Shown piece by piece: positions 8,289-16,184 of a stretch of DNA of 24,684 nucleotides (positions are counted from its first letter, which is position 1; each line of letters starts with the position of its first letter). Origin of the DNA: Bifidobacterium breve (GTDB lineage Bacteria; Actinomycetota; Actinomycetes; Nanopelagicales; Nanopelagicaceae). The position numbers and the translations under genes were made by a program. Location of the stretch: contig CAMBGL010000003.1 in NCBI GenBank assembly GCA_945866155.1, forward strand, positions 1 through 24,684, in the 5' to 3' direction. The notes under the pieces were generated by a model. The model was not told where the DNA came from and did not search any database. It worked only from the letters and a program-made list of their open reading frames with translations.

Positions 8289-8860
8289 CTACCAATCCCT
8301 GAAACCTTTTGTAGATCTTCGATTGCCATAAAGGGGCCATTGACTCGGCGATACTCCACAATTCTTTTTGCAATTACTGGTCCTATTCCTGCAAGGCCAA
8401 CAAATTCTTTTGCACTGGCTCGATTTATATTGATTGGACCCCGAGGCACTACTTTCTTGATTATTTTTTTGCCGTTGACAGTGCGCACCGTTGGATTTAC
8501 ATAAATCTGTTCACCATCTTTTACTACCCGCGCTAAATTGAGATCGCTCAAATCTGATCCGGTAATACCATTTCCTGCAGCCCGGAGTGCATCAATGACG
8601 CGTGATTGCGCAGGTAATGAATAGACACCTGGATTATTGACCGCTCCTGCTACATCAACAATTACTTCTGGAATTGAAATTTCTATTGGTATCTGTGGGG
8701 CCGTAATAACTTCTTTACTACTTCCACGAAAGACTACAAATGATGAGAGAACAAGTAGTCCAACTCCCATGATGAGTAATGCACGTTTTTGTATGTGGCT
8801 ATAAGCAAGGTCTTGCCACCAATAATTGATTCTTTCCCAAATATCTTTGATTTTTTCCAT
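8249..8860 (-). CDS. comEA: ComEA DNA-binding competence protein
   Basis: Membrane-anchored receptor that binds double-stranded DNA outside the membrane and passes it to ComEC. The 203-residue protein has a short cytoplasmic N-terminus, one transmembrane helix (about 27-45, LLIMGVGLLVLSSFVVF), an SLBB domain (about 66-121, VDVAGAVNNPGVYSLPAQSR) and a C-terminal pair of helix-hairpin-helix motifs. The latter are INRASAKEFVGLAGIGPVIAKR (split by the loop near 152) and LQKVSGIGSAKFEEFK. The start ATG has no well-placed Shine-Dalgarno: the nearest GGAG lies 14 bases upstream, within a hairpin that fills the leuS-comEA gap. It is followed by comEC, whose open frame overlaps its end. Confidence 0.93.
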   Translation of the reverse strand: MEKIKDIWERINYWWQDLAYSHIQKRALLIMGVGLLVLSSFVVFRGSSKEVITAPQIPIEISIPEVIVDVAGAVNNPGVYSLPAQSRVIDALRAAGNGITGSDLSDLNLARVVKDGEQIYVNPTVRTVNGKKIIKKVVPRGPININRASAKEFVGLAGIGPVIAKRIVEYRRVNGPFMAIEDLQKVSGIGSAKFEEFKSKVSV

Positions 8861-8867
8861 TGGCGGA

Positions 8868-8883
8868 TTCTCGTCTCCGAGAA
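8868..8883 (-). other. Perfect hairpin just upstream of comEA
   Basis: On the minus strand, TTCTCG and CGAGAA pair over six bases with a GAGA tetraloop (GNRA class). The only GGAG upstream of the comEA ATG lies across its stem and loop, so the structure could limit comEA translation. It directly follows a second hairpin at 8885-8899. The function is unproven. Confidence 0.45.
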
Positions 8884-8884
8884 A

Positions 8885-8899
8885 TCACGCGAGGCGTGA
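8885..8899 (-). other. Perfect hairpin after leuS
   Basis: On the minus strand, TCACGC and GCGTGA pair over six bases with a CTC loop, seven bases past the leuS stop. It is followed by TTTCTC and not by a real U tract, so it would be a weak intrinsic terminator at best. It may instead act as an RNA-processing or stabilising structure between leuS and comEA. Confidence 0.4.
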
Positions 8900-8906
8900 A
8901 GAGTTA

Positions 8907-11399
8907 CTAGCTGTTGATAACAATATTGACGAGTTTTGGTGCGCGAGCAATCACTTTGAGAATTGTGGCACCTTTGAGCGCTTCAACGATGACGGGGTGC
9001 GCCATTGCTTGTTTTTCGAGCTCTGCATCAGAAATCGATGGCGAAACTTCAATACGCTCTTTGATTTTTCCATTGATTTGGATGATGGCTACAACGCTCT
9101 CATCAACAAGTAATGATGGATCTACAGTTGGCCAGCCTGCAAGTGCTACTGCTGGTTTGTGTCCAAGGCGCTCCCACATTTCTTCCGATGTATATGGAGC
9201 AACGAGTGAGAGCATGATGGCAATTGCCTCTACTGCTTCGCGGGTTGCAGGATCTGCAGGACCGCACCCTGAGTCAATTGCTTTGCGAGTTGCATTGACA
9301 AGTTCCATCACGCGAGCGATTGCAACATTGAATCTAAATGTTTCCACTGCAATACCGGCATCGTTGAGCGCTTTATGAGTTGCTTTGCGCAAAGTCACAT
9401 CACCTTTAGTGAAATCAACTCCTGGTGCGCTCGTGATATCTCCTGATAGGCGCCACGCACGAGTCAAAAACTTTACAGAACCAGATGGTGAAACGTCCGA
9501 CCAATCAACATCATCTTCTGGTGGACCAGCAAAGACCATAGATAAACGGATTGCATCTACTCCGTGATGGGCTAACTCATCAGAGAGGCGAACTAAATTT
9601 CCACGGCTCTTCGACATTGCAGAGCCATCCATGACAACCATTCCTTGGTTGAGTAGACGCGTAAATGGTTCGTTGAATGAGAGCATTCCCATATCACCAA
9701 GTACTTTTGTAAAGAAGCGGCTGTAGAGCAAGTGCAAGATTGCATGTGTTACGCCACCGACATATTGATCAACCGGTAACCATGTATCAATATCTTTACG
9801 AGCAAAAGGCTCATCATTATTTGTTGACGATGGATAACGTAAGAAATACCATGATGAATCCACGAATGTATCCATTGTGTCTGTATCGCGCTTTGCATCG
9901 GCGCCGCACTGAGGACATTTCACATTCACCCATGCGGTTGCAGCCCCTAGCGGTGATGTTCCCTTTGGTTTGAGATCAAGACCTGCTGCATCGGGAAGCG
10001 TAAGTGGAAGTTGGCTTTCTGGCACTCCTACTTCGCCACATTTTTCGCAATGAATAATCGGAATTGGTGTACCCCAGTAACGCTGGCGTGAAACCAACCA
10101 GTCACGCAAGCGATAGTTACGTGCTGATTTACCAAGACCATCTTTTTCGAGTTGGGCATTGATTGCAGCAATTGCATCAGCCTTATTCAAGCCATTGAGC
10201 AAACCGGAATTTACAACAGTTCCATCTCCAACGGTTGCAATACCTGTTTGGCTTGGGTCTTCTTCCCCAGTTTCAATAACGACTCGAACTGGCAATTTCA
10301 TTGCACGTGCGAAATCTAAGTCGCGTTGATCGTGTGCTGGAACGGCCATGATCGCACCGGTTCCATAATCTGCAAGCACGTAATCACTTGCCCAAATTTG
10401 TAGTTTTTCGCCGTTGACTGGATTGATTGCATAGCGCTCTAAGAAGACGCCACTCTTTGGGCGATCAGTTGCAAGGCGATCAATATCGCTATCTGCTTTT
10501 ATCTTTTCGACATATGCCTTGAAATCTTTTTCTGCAGTTGTACCTGCTGCAAGTTCGGCAGCAAGTTCTGAATCCGCTGCAACAACCATAAATGTTGCGC
10601 CGTATAAAGTATCGGGACGCGTTGTGTAGATAGAGATTGGCTCTTTGCGCCCTTCGATAACGAATTGCACATTGGCACCAGTTGAGCGGCCAATCCAGTT
10701 GCGCTGCATTGTGAGTACTTTGTCAGGCCAGAGTCCTTCAAGTTGTTGCATGTCATCGAGTAAGCGATCTGCGTAATCCGTGATCTTGAAATACCACTGA
10801 TTCAATTTCTTCTTTGTAACTGCGCTATCACAGCGCTCACATAGGCCCGCAACTACCTGCTCGTTAGCAAGTACTGTCTGACAGCCTGGGCACCAGTTGA
10901 CTGCAGAATCTTTACGGTATGCCAAGCCACGTTCGTGAAGTTTGAGGAATAACCATTGATTCCAGCGGTAATACTCAGGATCGCAGGTGTTGAATACGCG
11001 ATCCCAATCGAAAGAACATGCATAACGTCGCATAGAAGCTTTCTGTGTTGCAATATTTTCATATGTCCAAATACGTGGATCTTCATTGCGTTTTATTGCA
11101 GCATTTTCTGCAGGAAGACCAAATGCATCCCAAGCAATTGGGTGCATAACGTTGAATCCTTTTTGAACCCAGTAACGCGCAATTACATCACCGAGTGCAT
11201 ATGCCTCTGCGTGGCCCATATGCAAATCACCTGAAGGATAAGGAAACATATCCAAGACATATTTCTTAGGTCGAGGATCATCGGCTCGACCTGATTTGAA
11301 GGGAGTGAGTTCATCCCAAATAGGTAGCCACTTTTCTTGCACGTAGGCAAAGTCGTAAGCAGCGTGTTCGCGCTCTTCATTGCCTTGCGTTGTGGACAT
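8907..11399 (-). CDS. leuS: Leucyl-tRNA synthetase
   Basis: Class I aminoacyl-tRNA synthetase that charges tRNA-Leu. At 830 residues it has the bacterial length. The HIGH motif is HMGH (60-63) after MFPYPSGDL, and the KMSKS motif is AMSKS (594-598). The CP1 editing domain (about 230-430) has the threonine-rich TTRPDTLYG (259-267) and AVPAHDQRD (352-360), which discriminates against mischarged amino acids. Cysteine pairs at 170/173 and 187/190, and later 451/454 and 495/498, look like zinc sites. The ATG has no Shine-Dalgarno but lies six bases after TAAACT, a plausible -10 box, so leaderless transcription is likely. It follows the SDR gene by 19 bases. Confidence 0.98.
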   Translation of the reverse strand: MSTTQGNEEREHAAYDFAYVQEKWLPIWDELTPFKSGRADDPRPKKYVLDMFPYPSGDLHMGHAEAYALGDVIARYWVQKGFNVMHPIAWDAFGLPAENAAIKRNEDPRIWTYENIATQKASMRRYACSFDWDRVFNTCDPEYYRWNQWLFLKLHERGLAYRKDSAVNWCPGCQTVLANEQVVAGLCERCDSAVTKKKLNQWYFKITDYADRLLDDMQQLEGLWPDKVLTMQRNWIGRSTGANVQFVIEGRKEPISIYTTRPDTLYGATFMVVAADSELAAELAAGTTAEKDFKAYVEKIKADSDIDRLATDRPKSGVFLERYAINPVNGEKLQIWASDYVLADYGTGAIMAVPAHDQRDLDFARAMKLPVRVVIETGEEDPSQTGIATVGDGTVVNSGLLNGLNKADAIAAINAQLEKDGLGKSARNYRLRDWLVSRQRYWGTPIPIIHCEKCGEVGVPESQLPLTLPDAAGLDLKPKGTSPLGAATAWVNVKCPQCGADAKRDTDTMDTFVDSSWYFLRYPSSTNNDEPFARKDIDTWLPVDQYVGGVTHAILHLLYSRFFTKVLGDMGMLSFNEPFTRLLNQGMVVMDGSAMSKSRGNLVRLSDELAHHGVDAIRLSMVFAGPPEDDVDWSDVSPSGSVKFLTRAWRLSGDITSAPGVDFTKGDVTLRKATHKALNDAGIAVETFRFNVAIARVMELVNATRKAIDSGCGPADPATREAVEAIAIMLSLVAPYTSEEMWERLGHKPAVALAGWPTVDPSLLVDESVVAIIQINGKIKERIEVSPSISDAELEKQAMAHPVIVEALKGATILKVIARAPKLVNIVINS

Positions 11400-11405
11400 G
11401 AGGTG

Positions 11406-11411
11406 AGTTTA
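11406..11411 (-). promoter_or_regulatory. Candidate -10 box for leaderless leuS mRNA
   Basis: TAAACT on the minus strand fits TAnnnT and ends six bases before the leuS ATG, with no Shine-Dalgarno in between. No good -35 was found at 17 or 18 bases, so support rests on the -10 and its spacing. Confidence 0.35.
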
Positions 11412-11418
11412 TCGGGCT

Positions 11419-12351
11419 TTATGCCCAAGTAATGCCAGTTAGTTCTTCACTTACTGACCATAAATTTGCAGCAAGTGATTGATCATATGAAAGTGAAGTC
11501 CCGCGGGTTAGTTTTGGAAATCCGCGCATCTCCATCAAGCCATCTGGGCCAATATATGAAGCCCCTACTAAACCTGGATATGTAGCAGCACATAGCGTTG
11601 GGAGTGCGCCCCGTGATGAGGATTGAGCAAAGAGAGAATTCATACCACCAGTAACTCGTGATTCTAAAGTAGCTCCGCGCATGTGCGGTGAAACATTTTG
11701 CAAATTCGTTGCAGACCATCCGGGGTGGGCCGCATATGCATTGATGTTCCAATCATTCTTGATTGAGCGGCGCTGTAATTCATTTGTAAAAAGTAAGTTT
11801 GCTAATTTGCTCGCACCGTATGCACCCCAAGGTTTGTATTCACCTTTTGCTAACGCGCGATCTCTAATAGCTTCTTTAGAGCCATCGCCAAAATTTCCGA
11901 AGCGATGTGCTTGGCTTGCAACGCTGACAATGCGCTCTTGGACTCTATTTCTCAATAGAGCTGCAAGTGCAAAGTGACCCAAATGATTTGTGCCAAGCTG
12001 CAATTCAAAACCATCTTCAGTTGTCTTCAGTGGCGTAGCCATAATTCCGGCATTGAGAATAAGAACGTCAAAATTGTGGGTGATGGTTGCTGCAAAAGAG
12101 TGAATCGATTTCAACGAAGTCAGATCCACAATCGAAAATGAGACTCGCTCTTTCCCTAGTTCAACATATGTTGCCTCACCCTTGCGCTCATCACGCGCAG
12201 TAATAGTGACATGAGCGCCCTTGCGAATAAGTTCGCGAGCAGTTTCTTTTCCAAGTCCACTTGTTCCACCAGTGACAATAAATTTCTTACCGGTGAGATC
12301 TGGAATATTTGTCGCGTTCCATCCGCGAGGAATAGTTGTTACATCTGCCAT
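11419..12351 (-). CDS. Short-chain dehydrogenase/reductase, retinol-dehydrogenase-like
   Basis: NAD(P)-dependent oxidoreductase of the classical SDR superfamily; the substrate is unknown. The 310-residue protein has the Rossmann motif TGGTSGLG (27-34), NAG (100-102), a serine near 143-146 and the catalytic YGASK (Tyr178, Lys182). AHPGWSATNL after the active site and WNATNIPDLTGKKFIVTGG at the start match the retinol dehydrogenase/protochlorophyllide-reductase-like subgroup common in actinobacteria. An Arg two residues after the first Rossmann strand (TARDERKG) suggests NADPH. The ATG lies one base after the 3' end of tRNA-Ala, leaving no room for a Shine-Dalgarno outside the tRNA. No other start codon precedes the conserved region. 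Confidence 0.88.
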   Translation of the reverse strand: MADVTTIPRGWNATNIPDLTGKKFIVTGGTSGLGKETARELIRKGAHVTITARDERKGEATYVELGKERVSFSIVDLTSLKSIHSFAATITHNFDVLILNAGIMATPLKTTEDGFELQLGTNHLGHFALAALLRNRVQERIVSVASQAHRFGNFGDGSKEAIRDRALAKGEYKPWGAYGASKLANLLFTNELQRRSIKNDWNINAYAAHPGWSATNLQNVSPHMRGATLESRVTGGMNSLFAQSSSRGALPTLCAATYPGLVGASYIGPDGLMEMRGFPKLTRGTSLSYDQSLAANLWSVSEELTGITWA

Positions 12352-12352
12352 G

Positions 12353-12425
12353 TGGAGCTAAGGGGATTTGAACCCCTGACCCCCTGCATGCCATGCAGGT
12401 GCGCTACCAGCTGCGCTATAGCCCC
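12353..12425 (-). tRNA. tRNA-Ala, anticodon GGC
   Basis: The 73-base sequence folds into a full cloverleaf. The acceptor GGGGCTA pairs with TAGCTCC (one G-U), the D stem is GCGC/GCGC, the anticodon stem CCTGC/GCAGG encloses the loop ATGGCAT, and the T arm is AGGGG-TTCAAAT-CCCCT. The anticodon GGC reads Ala codons GCC and GCU. The discriminator is A; CCA is not encoded (the next bases are CAT, whose AT begins the SDR start codon), so the CCA-adding enzyme is needed. A possible -10 (TAGGTT, 12443-12448) lies 17 bases upstream, without a clear -35. Confidence 0.97.
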
Positions 12426-12467
12426 GTACTTACGAGAGGGCAAACCTATCGCAATTTTAGAATCGCA

Positions 12468-13121
12468 CTATTCAGGCGAAGCTGCGCCGCTTTCTTCACC
12501 ATAGACAGGCTCTGGAATTGATCCAGCATTATGTTCAATCAAATTCCATTGGCGTGGATATCTCTGCAATATCGACCATGAAGCATTTGATAATCCACCA
12601 ATGACTCCCCAATGACTTAGTGGGAGTTTGAGTAAATCACCTAGGACGCATCGCGCTGTTCCGCCGTGAGTTGCAACAACTAATAATTGATTTGTCTTTC
12701 CCTCAAGTGCTTTATGAATTGCGCCCACTGCTCGAGCTGCTACTTCGCTTCGCTTCTCCCCTGTTGTTCCTGCAGGGTTATCTTCGCCATCGATCCAGCG
12801 AATAAAGTTTTGAAAATCTTCTTCACGATTTTCTTTTCCTGTCTTACCTTCCCAAAGCCCACCATTTGTTTCACGCAAGTTTTCATCGATTGAAATTTGC
12901 AGACCTGTTAGATCAGCGAGTGCTTGAGCAGTAAATTTCGCACGCTGTAAATCACTTGAAATAATTGCAGTCGGTTTCATACCTGCCAATATTTCTGCTG
13001 CATGCTTTACTTGATATTGACCAACTTCGTTGAGCGGAATATCAGAGTGACCCTGGAATCTATTGACTACATTCCAATCAGTTTGGCCATGACGCCATAG
13101 GAGTACGCGATTACCGTCCAT
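12468..13121 (-). CDS. Histidine phosphatase, probable glucosyl-3-phosphoglycerate phosphatase
   Basis: Histidine phosphatase (phosphoglycerate-mutase-like) family, 217 residues. The catalytic RHG is at 10-12 (LLWRHGQTDWN, His11 being the phosphorylated residue), the acid partner is in LRETNGG (Glu84), and the second histidine is in ATHGGTAR (His152). The position directly after nadD and rsfS matches M. tuberculosis Rv2419c, characterised as glucosyl-3-phosphoglycerate phosphatase, which acts in methylglucose lipopolysaccharide or glucosylglycerate synthesis. That assignment rests on synteny; the sequence alone only supports a histidine phosphatase. Its ATG overlaps the last 11 bases of rsfS, implying coupled translation. 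It appears to be the last gene of the run beginning at etfB. Confidence 0.85.
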   Translation of the reverse strand: MDGNRVLLWRHGQTDWNVVNRFQGHSDIPLNEVGQYQVKHAAEILAGMKPTAIISSDLQRAKFTAQALADLTGLQISIDENLRETNGGLWEGKTGKENREEDFQNFIRWIDGEDNPAGTTGEKRSEVAARAVGAIHKALEGKTNQLLVVATHGGTARCVLGDLLKLPLSHWGVIGGLSNASWSILQRYPRQWNLIEHNAGSIPEPVYGEESGAASPE

Positions 13122-13488
13122 GGAGTGCGGCAGCCTTTACTGCATCTAATTCAATCATTGGGCAATCGTTCCATAATTTATCCAACATGTAATAACGGCG
13201 TAGTTCGCTGCTCTGGATGTGCACAACGAGATCAGAATAATCAAGAAGAATCCATTCGGCGCCATGCTCGCGACGTGCAGGCTTCTCGCCAATATCTGCC
13301 ATCTTGCGTTCTACTTCATCGGCAATAGCATCGACTTGAGCAACATTGTGTCCTGTAGCAATCAAGAATATTTCACTCAGAACTAACTGGTCCGATAGAT
13401 CGATAGCAATGACATCTGTCGCTAGTTTTTCAATAACTGCGTGGGCTGCGACTTGAGTGATTTCAATGGTTTTACTTTGCGCTGGCAT
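13111..13488 (-). CDS. rsfS: Ribosomal silencing factor RsfS
   Basis: RsfS/Iojap family protein that binds uL14 on the 50S subunit and blocks subunit joining when nutrients are low. From ATG 13488 the product has 125 residues. Family hallmarks are DVIAIDLSDQLVLSEIFLIATG, VDAIADEVERKM and GAEWILLDYSDLVVHIQ followed by RRYYMLDKLW. An ATG three codons upstream (13497) is in frame, but AGGAG at 13499-13503 is one base from it and ten from the second ATG, so the latter is favoured. Both starts lie inside the end of nadD. The rsfS gene next to nadD is a widely conserved arrangement. Confidence 0.95.
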   Translation of the reverse strand: MPAQSKTIEITQVAAHAVIEKLATDVIAIDLSDQLVLSEIFLIATGHNVAQVDAIADEVERKMADIGEKPARREHGAEWILLDYSDLVVHIQSSELRRYYMLDKLWNDCPMIELDAVKAAALHGR

Positions 13489-14026
13489 AGAGGCCATTCT
13501 CCTTTATATAGTGAGCAACAGATTCAGGAATCTGATTACTTGATCCTTCACGAATCTGTGTTGCAGAAATATCTAAAGCAGATACGTCCAAACCTTCGAA
13601 AGAATAACCTGGTCGTTCGATAACAATGATTCTACATTTGTTTTTGAGCTCTTCGACTCTATGCCATTTGTCGATATTGGCATAAGCATCCGAACCTATA
13701 AATAAAATGACTTCATCGCCAGGATAGGTTGCAGCTACTGCATCAACGGTATCAATGGCATAACTTGGGCCCTGTCTCAAAATTTCTATTGGATTTACTT
13801 CAACTCGTGATCGAAGATCTGCAGGAAGTGACCCAATGGCTAATTGGCACATCGCTCGTCTTTGGGCAGCCGTTGCCACTGGTGCATCTGCCCGTAGTAA
13901 TGGTTGTCCTGCAGGAACGATAAGTAAATGATCAATAATGTCGCGCTGGAGTAGTTGAGTAATTACATGGAGATGACCCAAGTGAATCGGGTCGAAGGTG
14001 CCTCCGTAAATACCTACCGCAGACAA
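13472..14026 (-). CDS. nadD: Nicotinate-nucleotide adenylyltransferase
   Basis: Transfers AMP from ATP to nicotinate mononucleotide to form deamido-NAD, an essential NAD synthesis step. The 184-residue protein opens SAVGIYGGTFDPIHLGHLHV, with the nucleotidyltransferase signature GGTFDPIHLGH; the C-terminal ISATQIREG is the ISSTxxR-type motif that binds phosphate. The start is a TTG one base after the stop of the 40-aa membrane peptide gene. A TAA lies eight codons further upstream in this frame, and no other start precedes the motif, so TTG is well supported. The Shine-Dalgarno is poor (CGGGAC). The NAD-dependent ligase ligA is two genes upstream. Confidence 0.95.
   Translation of the reverse strand: MSAVGIYGGTFDPIHLGHLHVITQLLQRDIIDHLLIVPAGQPLLRADAPVATAAQRRAMCQLAIGSLPADLRSRVEVNPIEILRQGPSYAIDTVDAVAATYPGDEVILFIGSDAYANIDKWHRVEELKNKCRIIVIERPGYSFEGLDVSALDISATQIREGSSNQIPESVAHYIKENGLYASAK
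13499..13503 (-). promoter_or_regulatory. Ribosome binding site deciding the rsfS start
   Basis: AGGAG on the minus strand, inside the nadD coding region. It is only one base from the first in-frame ATG (13497) and ten bases from the second (13488), so the second is the workable start. Confidence 0.55.
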
Positions 14027-14027
14027 A

Positions 14028-14150
14028 TTAGTCCCGGTCGAAACGCAGTGTTATATAAAGAAGTAATGAAAAAACAACGAATGCACCAATACCAAAAGCA
14101 TATGGAGGCGCTGGAAGTTCGCGAAGAGTTTCGGATGCACGAATAATCAT
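14028..14150 (-). CDS. Small single-span membrane protein of 40 residues
   Basis: A short open frame filling the ligA-nadD gap, starting at ATG 14150 nine bases after the ligA stop and ending at a TAA one base before the nadD TTG. The product starts MIIRASETLRELPAPPYAFG, has one hydrophobic segment (about residues 18-34, AFGIGAFVVFSLLLYIT) and ends LRFDRD. The proline-rich linker before a single helix recalls short uncharacterised membrane proteins that I have seen annotated beside nadD in other actinobacteria; that comparison is from memory. AAGGGG at the end of ligA may be its Shine-Dalgarno. Function unknown. The fit between two genes, with translation-coupled ends, supports it being real. 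Confidence 0.7.
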   Translation of the reverse strand: MIIRASETLRELPAPPYAFGIGAFVVFSLLLYITLRFDRD

Positions 14151-14159
14151 GGTGAAATA

Positions 14160-16184
14160 CTACCCCTTGCCCGCGAGTAGTTCTTTGAATTTTGCCTCAT
14201 CGATTACGGGAATACCCAATTCTTCTGCCTTAGCTAATTTTGAACCAGGTTCAGCGCCTACCAATAGATAATCGGTTTTCTTAGAAACTGCCGAAGCCGA
14301 TTTTCCGCCATGGGCAACGATGGTTTCTGAGATTCCATCACGTGTGAAGGATTCAAGTCCTCCCGTAACAACAAAGGTAAGACCAGATAAAGTTTGAGGT
14401 AGAGATTCAACCTCCTCGGCAACTACGCAAACTCCCGCAACGCTCCATTTACGAATAATTTCGCGATGCCAATCGATACTAAACCAATCAATAATTGACT
14501 CAGCGATCGTCGCGCCAACTCCATCAATTTGCGCTAACTCTTGCGCATTTGATTTTGCGATCGCTTCAATAGAGCCGCAATTAGTTGCTAACGCTTGCGC
14601 TGCTGTGGGGCCGACGTGGCGAATTGAGAGTGCAACAATTGTTCGCCACAACGGGCGCGTCTTTGCTTCTTCCAACGCCTTGAGGAGAGTCTCAACATTT
14701 TTCGAAGCGCTTCCATCTTTTTTTGTAAAGAAATCTGATTTACTGAGTTTCTCTGCAGTGAGATCAAAAAGATCGGATTCATCCGTAATCACTTTACTTT
14801 CCAGAAGTGCTACGGCTGCTTCATATCCTAAGACGTCAATATCTAGGGCTGCACGCGAACCGATGTAATAAATACGCTCTCGCAATTGCGCTGGGCAACT
14901 CTGAGTATTTGGACAACGTATATCTACGTCAGCCTGACTCATTGCTCGTAATTCACTTGCGCACTCTGGGCAATGCGTAGGCATAACAAATGCCTTTTCT
15001 TTTCCAGTTCTGCGATCGATAACTGGGCCTAGAACTTCAGGAATGACATCGCCTGCTTTGCGAATAACAACATAGTCACCAATCAAGACACCTTTGCGCA
15101 TGATTTCTTCGCCATTGTGCAGCGTTGCATTTGTAATTGTTGAGCCAGCAACTTTTACGGGTTCCATAAATGCAAAGGGAGTCACGCGACCTGTGCGACC
15201 CACGCTGACCTTTATATCGAGTAATTTTGTGACAACTTCCTCAGGCGGGTATTTATAGGCAATGGCCCATTTAGGTGCACGAGATGTGAAGCCAAGTTTT
15301 TCTTGAGATGCGATTGAATCTACTTTGATCACAACACCATCAATTTCATGTTCAACATCGTGGCGATGCTCGTTGTAATAAGAGATGAATTTTTCAACGT
15401 CGGCCCGTGTTGAGCAGACTTTGAATCGCTCACTCGTTGGAAGACCAAGTTTTGCAAGCAAGCCATACGCATCACTTTGCGAGTCGAATGAAATATCTTC
15501 TCGCGCACCGATTCCATGGACTACCAAACTCAAAGGACGCGAAGCAGTAACTCGAGGATCTTTTTGACGAAGGGAACCTGCGGCGCCATTTCGAGGATTA
15601 GCAAAGAGTGCTTTACCGGCCTCTTCTAAGGATTCATTGAGTTCATTGAATGCAGCGAGTGGAAAGAAAACTTCACCACGAACTTCGATAAGGGAAGGGA
15701 TCTCTTTTCCGCTGAGTTGATGTGGCAATACTTTTATTGTCTTTACATTAAGCGTCACATCTTCACCAGTTACACCGTTACCACGTGTGAGACCACGAAC
15801 TAATTGACCATTTTCATAAGTCAGGTTGATAGCAAGGCCATCTACTTTGAGCTCACATAGATAGGAAGGTTTCTCAATCTCTTTTTCAACGCGATCAAAC
15901 CAAGAAGCAAGTTCGTCTAGGTCAAAAACATTATCTAAACTCATCATCTTTTCAATGTGATCGCGTTGTTCAAACTGAGTTGAGAATCCCCCACCAACTT
16001 TGAGAGAGGGAGAATCTGGTGCTAATAGCTCTGGATGTTTGCTCTCAAGTTGAGATAATTCGCCGAGCAGAGCATCGAATTGAGCATCTGTGATTGTTGG
16101 CTTATCTAAGACGTAATACTTGAACTGATGCTCACGAATCTCATTAGTGAGTTCATCGATTCGATGTCTTGCTGTGTTGCTCAC
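14160..16184 (-). CDS. ligA: NAD-dependent DNA ligase
   Basis: Essential ligase that seals nicks in replication and repair using NAD. The 674 residues follow the family plan: Ia domain with HQFKYYVLDKPTITDAQFD, adenylation domain with the nucleophile Lys113 in CELKVDG, OB fold (about 320-400), a zinc finger with Cys405, 408, 424 and 430, helix-hairpin-helix repeats (about 440-585), and a BRCT domain from about 598 (GLTFVVTGGLESFTRDG). The start GTG shares one base with the mnmA stop in the sequence TAGTG, so translation is coupled. Neighbouring nadD makes an NAD precursor, although a regulatory link is only inference. Confidence 0.98.
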   Translation of the reverse strand: MSNTARHRIDELTNEIREHQFKYYVLDKPTITDAQFDALLGELSQLESKHPELLAPDSPSLKVGGGFSTQFEQRDHIEKMMSLDNVFDLDELASWFDRVEKEIEKPSYLCELKVDGLAINLTYENGQLVRGLTRGNGVTGEDVTLNVKTIKVLPHQLSGKEIPSLIEVRGEVFFPLAAFNELNESLEEAGKALFANPRNGAAGSLRQKDPRVTASRPLSLVVHGIGAREDISFDSQSDAYGLLAKLGLPTSERFKVCSTRADVEKFISYYNEHRHDVEHEIDGVVIKVDSIASQEKLGFTSRAPKWAIAYKYPPEEVVTKLLDIKVSVGRTGRVTPFAFMEPVKVAGSTITNATLHNGEEIMRKGVLIGDYVVIRKAGDVIPEVLGPVIDRRTGKEKAFVMPTHCPECASELRAMSQADVDIRCPNTQSCPAQLRERIYYIGSRAALDIDVLGYEAAVALLESKVITDESDLFDLTAEKLSKSDFFTKKDGSASKNVETLLKALEEAKTRPLWRTIVALSIRHVGPTAAQALATNCGSIEAIAKSNAQELAQIDGVGATIAESIIDWFSIDWHREIIRKWSVAGVCVVAEEVESLPQTLSGLTFVVTGGLESFTRDGISETIVAHGGKSASAVSKKTDYLLVGAEPGSKLAKAEELGIPVIDEAKFKELLAGKG

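Noticed and set aside
8914..9378. 154-residue plus-strand open frame opposite the end of leuS
   Set aside because: Antisense to a well-conserved gene; no independent support.
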